A stretch of DNA of 64,000 nt from the NCBI GenBank assembly GCA_002914805.1, contig JXTB01000024.1:1551319-1615318 (forward strand). The letters run 5' to 3'. This stretch comes from Parasponia andersonii (Eukaryota > Streptophyta > Magnoliopsida > Rosales > Cannabaceae). The notes beneath the pieces are model-generated. The model had not been told where the DNA came from and did not search any database. It worked only from the letters and a program-made list of their open reading frames with translations. Position numbers and translations under genes: made by a program. Below, in pieces: positions 23,254 through 34,987 of this stretch. Positions within the stretch are counted from its first letter, which is position 1; each line of letters begins with the position of its first letter.

Positions 23254-25928
23254 AAACTTAATAAGTTCTTTGTATGTTTTTGAATTATAATTATCAATAA
23301 TGAAACATTCTTGCTAGAGCGGCACTGGACCATAATATTTTGAATAATTTTGAAATACTACTATATCAATGAGTACATCAAAATGATATACTTTACAGAA
23401 AGCTTAACTTAATCACGGTACTACTAATTAAATTGAGACATTAATTAGCAGCTAAGGAAATTTTTACTTGTTTTGAAGTCATTCAAGATCTTCTAATTCA
23501 TTTATAAATATATAGGGAGGTGTTGTTGTTTTTTTTTTTAAAATTTTTTCATAGATAGAAAAATCAATATTGGCTATTATATTTTAAACAAACAACTAGT
23601 ATAAAATACAGATTAAATTATGACATTTATAATTTTACATTCATTAGTTTGAAATCAACTATTAGTTAATATTGGTCATCTATCGATAAGGAATATAAAA
23701 ATATATAAAAAAAACCCTATTGTACTAGCATCACTACAAAAAATACACTATTGAGTAAAAAAGAATTTAGTCATAACAAAATTATTATTTTTTTGACTAA
23801 ATATGATATTTAGACATAACTTATAATTGATTACAACTAAAAGATAATATTTTATCTAATACACTCTTAGTCACGTCCATAAGTTATAGTAATAAAATTT
23901 GTTGCGACTAAGAATACATTTAGTCATAATAAATTGTCATTTTTGTGATTAAAATTTTTAGCCACGAACAATCGTAACATAAGGATGATGATATTCTTTA
24001 ATTAGTCAAGAAATATTCACTTTTATTCACAATTTTTATCATCACTAAAAGTAAAGGGTTTTTTTTTTTTTTTTTTTTTTTTGTTTATGTGTGCATATAT
24101 TTTTGTTTTGTTTGCACATTAAATTTCGGAAATTTAATACACAATCAAAACAAATAAATATTCATTGAGTTTCAACGAAATACCCAATTTACTCATTTGT
24201 TATGTGATTCTGTGATCAAAAGTTTCAAATTGTCCGATACAGTAACATGCCCTTGTCAAATTTCATCCATTCATCAGTAGATGCCAAATACTAGTTTAAA
24301 AAGTTTGCAAAAATTAGTCTCCTTCAATCGACTTAAGAAATTTCTAAAATAAATCTATACTTTCTGGTGTTCTACCCGAACTATTAATTAGAAGAGATTT
24401 GGCATTTCCATGCAAGAACAAAATGGATAAAGTAAGAATTTCGTTAAAACCCATAAGATAATTCGGGTTCTTTCCCTGAAAATTTTATGTTTAGTTTAGC
24501 TGTCTAACGTAATTGGGATTTTTCTGTTCCCCTAATCCTCCACTCTATATTATGACAAAAAAAAGAGAGAGAAAAAACTCCACCTACATTTTTACAATGA
24601 ATAATATTGTTCTTCTCAGTAATAATTATTCTTTATTGAGTCAACTTGATGTATGGCAATTTTTCGGAGATTCCGATTCATTTTATGTAAAAACAAAAGC
24701 TATTTTAATCATGAACGATGAATAAACACCACACACTAGCCTTGGCTTGGCTGTCAGTTTAGTTCCAATATTTACTTTCTAGTTTAATATTACAGTTCTG
24801 GCGAACTTATATGTTACACAGTATAGTTTATACGTACATAAAAAATGTGTGTGACTTACATTAATGACTCATTTCTTCCTTAAGTACGATATTTGCATAT
24901 GCTGACTTGGGCTTATAATATGCAATAAAAACGAATAAACAGAAGTAGTTCGTAAGGAATAAAATTCAATCCAAATGTTTTCTTCTGTATTTTTGAAGAA
25001 TGGTAAAAAGTCAATATTTCACATTCCTATTTTTCTATTAACACTAGAGATAATAGAAAATACAGTTAATTTTAGTGCATTTTTTGTGCGCTAATGTGAA
25101 AAAAAAAAAAGAGAAAAAAAAGGTTAGTTTCACTTTTAGCTCCCAAACTGTAAGATTAATCATAATTTGGCTTGTTAACTTTAAAATAACCTAATATATA
25201 TTTTAAAGTCTTACACTCCAAACTATGTTTTTATCTCAGCTTTGGCTCCTTAATTTTGCAACTAATCTAATTTTACCATCTTTAACTAGATTTTGATCTA
25301 AATTTTAAACCATCGAAGTAAAAATTAACACATTATTGTATTCATCGAGACTGATCCATGATAGATTATCCTGGGTTGAAGGTAGAATTAATTAACTATT
25401 ATTGATATTATATTGCCCAAGCCATCAGGAATGGGAACGAGATTGTTTTTACCTCTTCTCCTCGTTGGAATCCCATTTCCCAATTAAAATAAAAAATGTG
25501 TTTCCTGATATCTCGTCCCATGGGGACTCATTCCCCCAAAACGTATGCAAACAATTGAATGAACTATATATAATATACATACGGGCACCAACTCAGCGTA
25601 TGTTTTTTTTTTTTATAATTTATTTATAAGTATTATTTTTATCATATATATTTTTTTATTATTAAAGATAGAAAAAAATATTAAATAATAAATTTTTATT
25701 TTTATTTATTTTTTTTAATTATCTAAATTATGATAATTGTTAGATGACAATCTAATGATTAAAAAAAATATTTATAGATAAAAAAATACTTATTAGATTG
25801 AAAACTTATATATATACGTATGTATACATATATACGAAGTAGAATGAGAATTTTCAATTCCCCCAATTCCGATTTGATCAACTTCTATGTCAACTTGCCC
25901 TTCTACGTACGTATATTAATATAGATAC
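23254..25928. other. AT-rich intergenic DNA with transposon remnants
   Basis: No coding frame is convincing. A CACTA-like end (CACTACAAAAAATA) starts at 23732 and is followed to about 23975 by repeated TTAGTCATAA/GACTAA-type motifs, but I find no matching right end. Poly-T runs lie at 24059-24082. A low-confidence copy of the MITE family described at 33190 occupies about 25598-25804. Confidence 0.5.
25598..25804. mobile_element. Degenerate MITE copy (family of 33190-33410)
   Basis: The right end (AAAAATACTTATTAGATTG) and a central TTAGATGACAATCTAATGAT segment resemble the copies at 33190 and 54821. The left inverted repeat is blurred by poly-T. Confidence 0.35.
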
Positions 25929-28257
25929 TGTAAAAACTAGTTTTTTTATAGGAGTTAAACTGTAATTTTTAAGCTAATGGTATTTTGGTAAATTCGAATT
26001 TTCGAATATTTAATCAAAAATATTTGGAATGTATCTATAGTATATTAAGTGTATGTTTGTTTGGGTGTAAATGTAAAGAAAACTTTAAAAGAAGGATTAA
26101 AGTGTTAAAACTGAGAGGCATATATGAAATACTTTTGAAAAAATAGGTAAAAATTGTAATTAATGTGAATAGTAATTAACCAATTAAATTTCGACACGTG
26201 AGCTACAGTGTCAAATATTGCGCATAAATCCTCCCCCTCTTTCTCTTCTCAACCGAAGCACCCGAGAGAATTCGAATTTCTCTCAAATTGGTCACTGTTC
26301 ACAAGGAAACGAACGGCTACACTCTGTTGTCCACACGCCGCCCCATGTGAACCAGAGGTTGCCGATGAAGCTGTGATATTAACTCCTTTCGAGTGTCCCT
26401 ATTAGACACCGGAGATCGAAGGCCACGAAACCGACGTCAGCCGATTAGTTTTTCGACCACTGGACCGCTATCCGACGTCATTTCGTCACACCGTCCGTAC
26501 GTGTGGACTCGTTGTGAAGTTGCCGTCCATCTTCAACCAATTTCGACTGTCTGCTCGCCGTTGGTAAGGATTTCTCTCTTTTGGCCATTTTCAAATTATT
26601 TTATGGCATTCGTATGATTATTTTGGTAAAGTAATTATTTAGCTTGGAATTATTACACTAGATTGTAGAGGACTGAAAGTAATGAATAAGTGTGATTGTT
26701 AGACGTTGAAATGACATCCAAACACGTGTTAATTTTTGAATTGAAAAAGAGAACAATTTTCTAATTATTTCAAAAAGTGATATTTTTGTAATTTTTGGAT
26801 TTGAGGCCCGATTAAGGCTCAGGATCTCGAAACGAAATCTTGACTCAAATTTGGATTCAATGAGGTCAAAAGACGAACTTTGATATAAAATATCACTATT
26901 TCGAAGTGGCACAAAAATCGAAGTACAAGGTTTGTGAATAATGTCATTTTACATGCCCCGCATCGGGTCTCGAGTTGAGACCCAAATTTGACAAAGTATA
27001 TATCTAATTTAGCTATTTTGGATGCTAAAAACATAGTGGTAAAGTCTATTTCTCAATTTAAGGCTTTGTTGGAAACGTCATTTCTCAAAGTGAGCTTACG
27101 GCATTTTCGAAACAACTTGTCGAGCACCTAAGTGACCAACGAGAGATTCTTCGAGTGTCATTAGCTTGGTATATCTACGATCTTAAGATAAGGATTCAAT
27201 TATCGAGTTTTATACTTCTTTTGATTTATATTTGGATTATAACTAATTTATAAAAAAAATCATAAATTACATGATGGTTTGATAAATTATTGAAATACAT
27301 TAGATTATATTGGGATTGGACTGTGTGAATTATTATACATATTTTTAAATCATGATTATGGTATAATACAACAGAGTGTTACTCATGTTATAGTAAATCC
27401 TAGAATAATGCCAAGTAGTGGGATTTTAAAGCATGATTTGATTCATTATAGGATATATGGTTATTGTAAACTGTTATATATTGTACATACCATAAGATCA
27501 TACACTTGAGTCTCATTATTACATTGTGGTAATTTAGATCACTGATGAGTTGCTATAGTGTTAGTTGAGAGACCTAAGCCTCTGCAGAGGTTTTGGTGAC
27601 ACACCTCCAGATAGTATCACGATGCTGGGTACCTTTAATGAAGAGGTATTACAGGGTCGTAATAAGAGGATAAGAGCTCAGTTATATATGTTGACTGATT
27701 TAAGATGTGTATAATTATATGGTATTAGTTTTGAATATATGATTATTCTTGATCTCAATTATTTTATAAACTTGGTTTATGAAATGATTTGGAAAAATAT
27801 TAATTATACAGGTTTGGAAAATTGTATCCATTCAAAGAAGTAATTGAATTTCTACTGAGCGTATGAATGCTCAACCATATATTATTTTCCCCCTCTTAGA
27901 GAGTGTTCAGTATAATCTTGGAGATTCAGGAGTAGAGTAAAGAGGAGTATGTTATTGATTATGAATAATTGGTAACTATGTAGAATACTTTTATTTATTT
28001 ACCGTGGCTTGTATTAATACTTAAGGGCTTATATCATAGATTGAATCTGTAAACTTATTATGCCTAGATTATGAGAATGATGATAATGCTAGGTTTTATT
28101 TTATAAATTTTTCTAATAATCTACGTCTAACTATGATCACAAAACTATGAAAATTTTACTTTTAAAACTACTTTATAAATTTTTCTAAAAATAACTATTA
28201 AATTTCCACTTGTAAAATTTCCTTTCTGCTACTAGCCTTGGCTTCAGGTCGTGATAA
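25929..28257 (+). repeat. 5' LTR of the Tekay-type element
   Basis: The LTR starts TGTAAAAACTAG and ends in GTGATA, just before a primer-binding site. At 2329 bp it is almost the same length as the LARD-A LTR (2331 bp). A TATATATCTAATTTAGCTAT segment at 26999-27018 matches the LARD LTR near 7503-7522. No second LTR is present to confirm the ends, so both limits rest on the end motifs and on comparison with LARD-A. Confidence 0.75.
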
Positions 28258-28261
28258 AAAA

Positions 28262-28276
28262 GTTAGGCATCAGAAC
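28262..28276 (+). other. Degenerate primer-binding site (initiator tRNA-Met type)
   Basis: TTAGGCATCAGAAC against the usual TTGGTATCAGAGC, five bases after the proposed LTR end. Confidence 0.6.
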
Positions 28277-28399
28277 AAATGTTTAATTACCTAGGGTGTG
28301 ATACTGTTAGATTAGATTGTAATTAATTTTTAAAAGAAAATATAAAATAAAAATATTATATCATTGTCTCACCAACACTTTAGTATATTAGTACAAACT

Positions 28400-29630
28400 A
28401 ATAAGATGCCTTTGAGAAGAAGTGTACCGAGGCAAGAACTAAGAACTGAAACTCTTCTATCACAACAATAAGTTCCTGATCCTCTAGTAAGTTTATATGA
28501 TGTCTTGCATACAATATGAGGGCTAAGAGCTGAATGAAACCTGAAGCAAACAAGCAAGCTTTTTTAAAAATTTCATTAAGTTGATTCTGCTATCATTTAA
28601 TGGTAAACTTGACCCCACTACAACTGAGAGATGGCTCAGAGATCTCAAGAGAATTTTCACGACTATTGGGACACAAGTAGAGTTCAAAATAATCTTTTCC
28701 ACCTTTAAACTAACTGATGGAGTTGTCAATTAGTAGAAGACAATTAAACTATCATGAGAAGAGACTGACATGACTTGGAATACTTTTGAGGGACTGTTTC
28801 GAAACCACTATGTAGATGCCATTCATAGAACTGCTATGATTAAAGAATATGAGCAACTTAAACATGGTGATATGATGATAAATGAGTACTATATTTGATT
28901 CATAGAGTTAGCATAGTATGTCCATGCACCTGGGATAGATCCTACGCTCCAAATTTTCAAGTTCATGAAAGCTTTAAAGTCAGCCATCGTAGAAAAGATT
29001 GCGACTCAACCTTTTGATAACCTTGTTGATCTAATTATTGCGGCCTAGAAAGCTGAAGCTTTTTTTGGCGACAAATTAATAATGAGGGAATAGTGGGAAT
29101 CGTCAAGGAACAAAAGTAACGACAGAAAGGTTAATAAGTGAAATCAAGGACATTGGCAAGGGGATAATTCTCAAGGCAATAGATTTTTTGGGAAAGGTTA
29201 ATTTATCCCATATGGTTGTTTCAACTGTCACCAGCAAGGCCATCAGAAGAAAGCATCTCCCTTCCGCCAATATTTGCCAACATTAGCATAAGTCAAACCA
29301 TAGGGAAGTCAAAGTGTCTTTATACCATTTCAAAGTAATCAGAAGAGATCAGTATAAGCCTAGACTTAGTCTCAAGCATTTAACTCTATCCCTTACTAGC
29401 AACATTATGGTCCTCAGTATCAGCACTAGTATAGGCCACAAGGTTCAAGTATCAGAGTTTCTAGACTTTGTGAGCTTTTAGGAATCAAGAAGGATGTAGA
29501 TATACTAATACTAGTCTGGGAGCTAGTAGCAATCAACCTAGTCAAGGGAGAGGGAACAAGAGAAAAGGCAAAGTTTCTGGTCAAGTTTTTGCTATTACCA
29601 GAATAAAAGATTCTCTTGAACACACTGGCA
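28400..29630 (+). pseudogene. gag of the Tekay-type element, broken
   Basis: Gag would form the particle that packages the element's RNA. From about 28575 the plus strand reads FNGKLDPTTTERWLRDLKRI, then DMTWNTFEGLFRNHYVDAI and MIKEYEQLKHGDMMINEYYI, the pattern of the Retrotrans_gag domain. A zinc knuckle CFNCHQQGH lies at 29217-29243; the last cysteine of the CCHC motif appears to be replaced, since the following residues read QKKASP. Stop codons interrupt the frame at several places. The start is not preserved, so the limits are approximate. Confidence 0.75.
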
Positions 29631-29639
29631 AGAGAGTTA

Positions 29640-30060
29640 TTGATGTTATAATTCTTATTTCACACTCTAGGGCATGTTTTATTTGGCATTAGTGCTTCTC
29701 ATTCATTTATATCTTTGTTGTTTGCTTAATTATTAGGATTGGAATATTCTGTATTGGATACTGTATTGACCTTGGGAATACCAATGGGTAGAATAGTTAA
29801 TGTAATTATCGTATATCGTGATCATTTAATTATGATTAATGTTTAACTGTATTCTCGGTATAGATTAGTTATCCAAATATTGAACTACAATTTATTGTTT
29901 CAACAAGAGAGTTACTATTTTTCTTGAAGATGAGTATCTTGTTGTTTATCAAGTTCATTTGAATCCTTTAAAACCTAATTTGATTTTGAAAGTGTGCATA
30001 GGTGAAAGGAAGAAACTTAAGTGTTATGGAACTTTATTTGCCATTAATAGTAAGATGGGG
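29640..30060 (+). pseudogene. Retroviral-type protease region of the Tekay-type element, broken
   Basis: The phrase ASHSFIS near 29673-29693 matches the segment that follows the active-site Asp in plant Ty3/gypsy proteases (usual form D-S/T-GASHSFIS), but the residues before it no longer read as the active-site triplet. GLEYSVLDTVLTLGIPMG follows. Weakly readable sequence links this to RT. The aspartic protease would have cut the Gag-Pol precursor; this copy cannot. Confidence 0.6.
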
Positions 30061-31440
30061 ACTATTGTTCAACATCTTTAGATATTAGTGGTTAGTGAGT
30101 TTTCAGACATTTTTCTAGAGGATTTACCGGGGTTACCGCCTGACAAGGAGATTGAGTTCTGTATTGATTTAATTCTCGAGGCTCAACCAATATCTATTCC
30201 TGCCTATTGCATGGCTCCAACTAAAATGACCAAATTGAGAAGTCATCTAGATGATATTTTATCGAAAGAATTCATTAGAAATAGTACCTTTCTATAGGGT
30301 GCTCCTATTTTATTTGCCAAGAAAGTTGATGGTTTATTGAGACTTTATATGGATTACAAAAAATTGAATCAGCTTATAATGAATAATAAGTACCCTCTAC
30401 TAAGGATTGATGAGTTGTTTAATAAATTCAGTGAGTCAAGATTTTTCTCCAAGATCAATTTGAGATCAGATTATATCCGGTTGATAGTTCGAGAAGAGGA
30501 TATACCAAAAACCACATTTAAGACTCGTTATGGTCAATTTGAGCTTTAATCTTACTATTTTGTCTGACTAATACTCCAGTAGCATTCATAGATCTTATAA
30601 ACAGAATATCCATGCCTTATTTGGATCGGTTTGTGGTTGTATTCATGGACGAAATCTTAATATATTCCAAGACTCAAGAAGAGTATACTGAATACTTGAG
30701 GCTTATACTTCAAACTTTGAGAGATCATCAACTTTATGCCAAGAGATCTAAATATGACTTTTGGCTGACAGAAGTAAAATTCTTGGGCATATAATATCTC
30801 AAGAAGGAGTTTTGGTTGACCTTTCCAAGATAAAATCTGTTCTAAAGCGGGAAAGATCAAAGAATGTAACTAAGATAAGAAGTTTCCTTAGCTTAGTACG
30901 CTATTATCATCATTTTGTGGAGAATTTCTCGAGGATAGCCTTTTAATAAGGTTAACTAGAAAAGATATCAAGTTCATTATGAATAATGATTACAAAGCAA
31001 CTTTCATAGAATTGAAGAAAAGATTAACTACAGTACCTATTTTTATTATTCCTAAAAGTAATTAACCTTATATTGTGTACGCTGATGCTTCTAGTTCGGG
31101 ATTGGGATGTGTCCTGATACAAAATTGACGAGTTATAGCTTATGCTTCTCGACAACTAAAGGCACATGAGAAGAATTATCCTACCTATGACTTGGAACTT
31201 GCAATAGTGGCTTTTGTACTCAACATTTTGAGATGTTACTTGTATGGTATTAAGTTTGACATATTCTTTGATCACAAGAGCTTGAAATATCTCTTCACTC
31301 AATGAGATTTGAATTTGATGCAGCGTAGATAAGTTAAGTACATAGAAGATTATAACTTCAACCTACAATATTATCCTAGCAAAGCTAATGTTGCAGCCGA
31401 TGCTTTGAGTAGAAAACCTCACGGTACACTTGTTGCACTT
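30061..31440 (+). pseudogene. Reverse transcriptase and RNase H of the Tekay-type element, broken
   Basis: RT begins at [18 protein letters not shown] (30088 onward), continues through KYPLLRIDELFNKFSESRFF and, after a frameshift near 30550, [20 protein letters not shown]. The catalytic box reads FMDE (30642-30653) where this lineage has FIDD, so the second active-site Asp is replaced by Glu. RNase H follows: [30 protein letters not shown], then DALSRKPHG near 31400-31421. Stops lie at 30295, 30547 and later. Together these enzymes would copy the RNA into DNA; here neither can. Confidence 0.82.
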
Positions 31441-31689
31441 ATTTTCCAGGATTAGAAGAATTCAGTGGCAATTGATGATTATAATTTGTAGTACTTTGAG
31501 AGTGAGGAAAGCTATTTATCTTAGCAATATTGTAACCACACCATCACTTCTCCAAAAAGTACATTAAAGTCAGTGGCAAGACCAAAAATTGAAAACGATC
31601 TATAATCAACTTTAGAATGGATAACAATTGGATGGTTGGAGTACAAATAGAGAAGGATTTGCACTTTTCAAAGGGAAGCTAGTCGTAGC

Positions 31690-32513
31690 CATTGCTCCCC
31701 ACTTTAGAGAGACTATTTTTACTGAGGCTCATAAGTCTAAATTTACAATACATCGTGGTAGTACAAAGATATACCAAGATCTGAAAAGACAATACTGGTA
31801 GAAGGTATAAAATAATATGTAGCTACTTTTGTGGCTAACTGCATAACTTTTCAATAAGTCAAGGCAGAATATCAGAGACCAACTAAACTTCTTCAGCTTT
31901 TATCTATACTAGAGTGAAAATAGAATAAGATCATTATGAACTTCGTAATGGGTTTGCCAACAAACTCGAAGGAAGCATGATGCAGTTTGGGTAATAGTTG
32001 ATCGGATGACAAAGAACGCTCACTTTATGCCAATCAAGTCTAATTTTTCACTCAACCAACTTAGTCATCTCTATGTTGATAATATTGTTCATTTGCATAG
32101 AGTGCCATCAGACGTAAATTCTGACTGGAATCTAAGATTTACATCTAAGTTATGAAGAGCTTTGCAGATAGCTTTGGGAACAAAACTGAATCTCAGTACA
32201 GCTCATTATTCTCAGATAGATGGTCAATCTGATAGAACTATTCAGATTCTTAAGGAAATACTTCGCTCTTATATACTGGATTTTGGTGGAAGTTGAGATA
32301 ATCAACTATCATTAGTAGAATTTACTTCCAATAACAACTACTAAACCAGTCTTGGCATGGCTCTATATGAGGTACTATATGAGAGATCATATAGCTCACC
32401 CTTGTGTTTAGCTTATATAAAGGAGTATGTTACTCTAAGGCCAAAATTGATGTAAGAGACTACTGAGAAGATCAATAAGATCAAAGAAAGACTCAAGGTT
32501 ATGTAGAGTCATG
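31690..32513 (+). pseudogene. Integrase of the Tekay-type element, broken and truncated
   Basis: A degenerate zinc-binding segment (EAHKSKFTIHRGSTKIYQDL, from about 31724) precedes the catalytic core: VIVDRMTKNAHFMPIKS (31989 onward), VPSDVNSDWNLRFTSKL and then HYSQIDGQSDRTIQILKEIL near 32208. At about 32513 the frame breaks off just before the basic C-terminal part, so the GPY/F and chromodomain parts are missing. Internal stops are frequent. The intact enzyme would insert element DNA into the chromosome. Confidence 0.78.
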
Positions 32514-33189
32514 TAACACCTAACTTCTATATCGGATATGCTCTGGGAAGATCATAAGTATTTAAGTGGAAGTCCTACATCTGGTCTGCTCTAGGAAGAT
32601 CGTGGGTATTTAAGTGGTAGTCCATGAGTGCAAAAATACATTCAAGCTAGTACTTTTGGATGAGGCCAAGTAGTGTTATATTTTGTATTCAGAACTGATC
32701 TAGTCTATACCTGTGTACCACGAGCTAGAATTATAGTTAATGTAGACCCCACCCACACAAATATAGTCTTCTCTCCCTCGAAGACTAGCTCCAATTCCCA
32801 GACAAATATTCTTTGCCTTCCACTCGCTCTGTCTACTCCTATATATCCCTCATCGTCACAACAATCCAAACAGAAATTATAACTCGGTAAATGACTAAGC
32901 CTAACAGAAATTACCACTAAGACCATAATGCACACAATTAGAATTACTACTCAAATCCCCTCTCAGCACGCCTCGCATAGTTGCACCTGATAGGGGTTTT
33001 ATCATATACCTTCTAGAATTACTTCTTGTGAAAAATCACAATAAAACAAAGTGTACAAAGTCCCTATTTGGCGTGAAGGAAGCCCCGTAATTAAGCTAAA
33101 TATATAAGCTAGCAACATATAGTCTCTTAAATTTTGTTCGTAACTATAAAATCACGCTTACGACATGTTAAAAGTAATATATATATATA
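32514..33189. other. Junction and intergenic DNA after the truncated element
   Basis: At 32514 the integrase reading gives way to TGTAACACCTAAC, which looks like the reverse complement of a Tekay-type LTR end (GGTGTTACA), so a piece of another minus-strand LTR may start here. A 48-bp unit is repeated once (32540 and 32588). The rest carries no recognisable gene; the frame at 32673-32882 is unconvincing. Confidence 0.45.
32540..32624. repeat. Two tandem copies of a 48-bp unit
   Basis: GCTCTGGGAAGATC at 32540 recurs as GCTCTAGGAAGATC at 32588, and both are followed by a TATTTAAGTGG(A/T)AGTCC segment. Confidence 0.8.
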
Positions 33190-33410
33190 TCACAATTTAA
33201 TAAGTTTTTTCCACCTATTTATAAGTATTTTTTTAATCATTGGATCATTATCTAACGATTATTATAATTTGAGCAATTTGAAAAATACTAATTATTTAAT
33301 TTTTTCCTTCTCCATTTTTTAATATAAAAAGATGTGTGTGATAAATTTTAATTAAACAGAACAATACTTATGAATAGGTAAAAAATAATACTTACTATAT
33401 TGATGCCATA
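33190..33410. mobile_element. MITE with about 40-bp terminal inverted repeats
   Basis: The left end (33191-33229) and the inverse of the right end (33364-33405) share ATTTAATAAG/ATATAGTAAG, then ACCTATT(T/C)ATAAGTATT. The element sits between (AT)n tracts, so its exact target duplication cannot be read. No coding capacity. Related copies are at 54821-55065 and, weaker, at 25598-25804; ends of the same type also appear near 52520. Confidence 0.65.
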
Positions 33411-33431
33411 TATATATATATATAATGTGAT

Positions 33432-34501
33432 ATTTAATAGAGATTTTACTTTTCCTCTATGAATGATTATTTTAATTTGGGATATTGGATTTTGATCTGA
33501 TAGTTATAATAATATTAATAATTTTAGAACAAAAATTTAATCTAATTAATATTTGTATAAATATAGACAGTTATTTATTACTTAAAAAATAGATAAATTT
33601 GTTTGTGATATGATAAGTTAGACTGTTTTTTTTTTAGCTAACTAGGGCTAGCTCAGTTGGTCAAAGGTTTGAGGGATGTGTGTGTGAGTTTGGGGGGTCA
33701 GGGGTTCAAGTGTGTGTGTTATTTTTCTTTAAATTTGTAGTAAGTGGTGGTCATTAGTTAAGTCCCACTTTTAATTAAAAAACTGTTTTTCTTTTATTTT
33801 TTTTTTCATTCCCATTCTATGTTCCATAATTGATGCTATTTCTTTTTTCTAGGTCAAGTATTTAAATTGTCTCTCCTTTTTTCTTACCATGTTAATTTTT
33901 TTTTGAAGAACACATAATATCTATTTAGTTTAATACTTTTTTTTTATTTCACATGAATTACTTTTTTATTGTTTTTGGGAAGAAAATGTATTAACGTATT
34001 GCCTGTTTAGTTTTTTCCTTCTTCATTTTGATATTACTTTTTTTTTTTCCTGAAGAAAAATTTATCTATTTAGCTTAATACTTTTTTTTTCTTTTTGATT
34101 TCACGTGCTTCTAAAAAGGTTTTTGTTTTTCAAATAAAAAGGCGTGATTCATCTATATCTGTACGAATAATCATTTTATAAATGCTAATACTAGCGAACT
34201 AAAAAACGAGTAAAACATTTCTCAATTATAGACTTGGCTGCTTCTGTGTCAAAAAATAAGAAACGCTGAAACAGCATATTATTGGTATTTTTTTTTTTTT
34301 TTCTCGTGGAGTCATATGCATGATTGGATACAAGTATTAAAGAGTTTGTTTTGATAAGGAGTCATATACCAAACTTTGATGTTTTTCATAGTCTTAGTGG
34401 TATATATCTAAACATATTAAAGAATGTTTGTTTTTTATAATTTCAAAACTAATCGTATATATAAAACTAATAAATACAAATAGTTTTTATCAAAATGTTT
34501 T
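33432..34501. repeat. Direct duplication, unit 1
   Basis: The sequence matches 34988-35853 throughout, for example AATTTGGGATATTGGATTTT against AATTTGGGCTATTGGGATTT, and GAGTCATATGCATGATTGGA against GAATCATATGCATGAATAGA. It carries an extra SINE (33636-33781 plus one target duplication) that unit 2 lacks. The two units start 1556 bases apart. The 486 bases between them may belong to a longer unit whose second copy was cut by LARD-B. Confidence 0.8.
33636..33781 (+). mobile_element. tRNA-derived SINE
   Basis: The head contains an A box (TAGCTCAGTTGGT, 33649-33661) and a B box (GGTTCAAGTGT, 33703-33713) about 41 bases apart, the internal pol III promoter of tRNA genes. It does not fold as a complete tRNA, and the 3' part (to TTAATTAAAA) is unrelated to tRNA. 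About 14 bases are duplicated on both sides: ACTGTTTTT(T/C)TTTT at 33622-33635 and 33782-33795. The matching place in duplication unit 2 is an empty site. Family name unknown to me. Confidence 0.82.
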
Positions 34502-34987
34502 CCTTAAAAAAATTATTCCAAATTGTTTTTCTTAAAATGTCATTCTAAAAACGTATTTCCACCTCAATGGAAATGAGATTCCCTAAAAGTATTAAAATGA
34601 CATGGTTGTAAATAAAAATGACTTGCTATTGCAGGTGAACTTACAATTGAATACTACTGTGGCTCATTTCTTTTTTCTTTATAATCATTTGGTACTAATT
34701 TCACTCATTAGGCCACGATAACATATATGAAAGAAGAAAAAAAAAACCTTAATTACAAACCATGATTATTTATTTTGTTTATTTTTTCATAAGCATGATA
34801 ATTAATATATACATACGATAATTAGAAGAGAAAGATGAATCTGGAGACGATTTAGTAGGTGAAGGCTAAAGGGCATAATGTGGGTGAGAATAGGAATTCT
34901 TTTAATTTAATTGTCAGGAAAGTTTTGGAATAATCATTAGGGCATGTAATAAGTATTTTTATATTTTCAAATTTAATTAGTGTATTG
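34502..34987. other. Spacer between the duplicated units
   Basis: AT-rich non-coding DNA with no recognisable feature. It may be the tail of the duplicated unit. Confidence 0.5.

Larger units (their letters stand above)
25929..32513 (+). mobile_element. Tekay-type Ty3/gypsy element, 3' truncated
   Basis: A 2.3-kb 5' LTR, a primer-binding site, gag, protease, RT, RNase H and integrase follow in the order usual for Ty3/gypsy. Phrases such as [29 protein letters not shown] and [18 protein letters not shown] are close to the Tekay lineage of plant chromoviruses. The pol reading ends abruptly in integrase near 32513, before any chromodomain, and no 3' LTR follows. Many stops and several frameshifts show it is dead. 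Lineage is judged from remembered motifs, not from a tree. Confidence 0.85.

Noticed and set aside
33636..33720. A tRNA gene
   Set aside because: The A and B boxes are there, but the cloverleaf stems do not form and the sequence is flanked by a 14-base target duplication; it is a SINE head.
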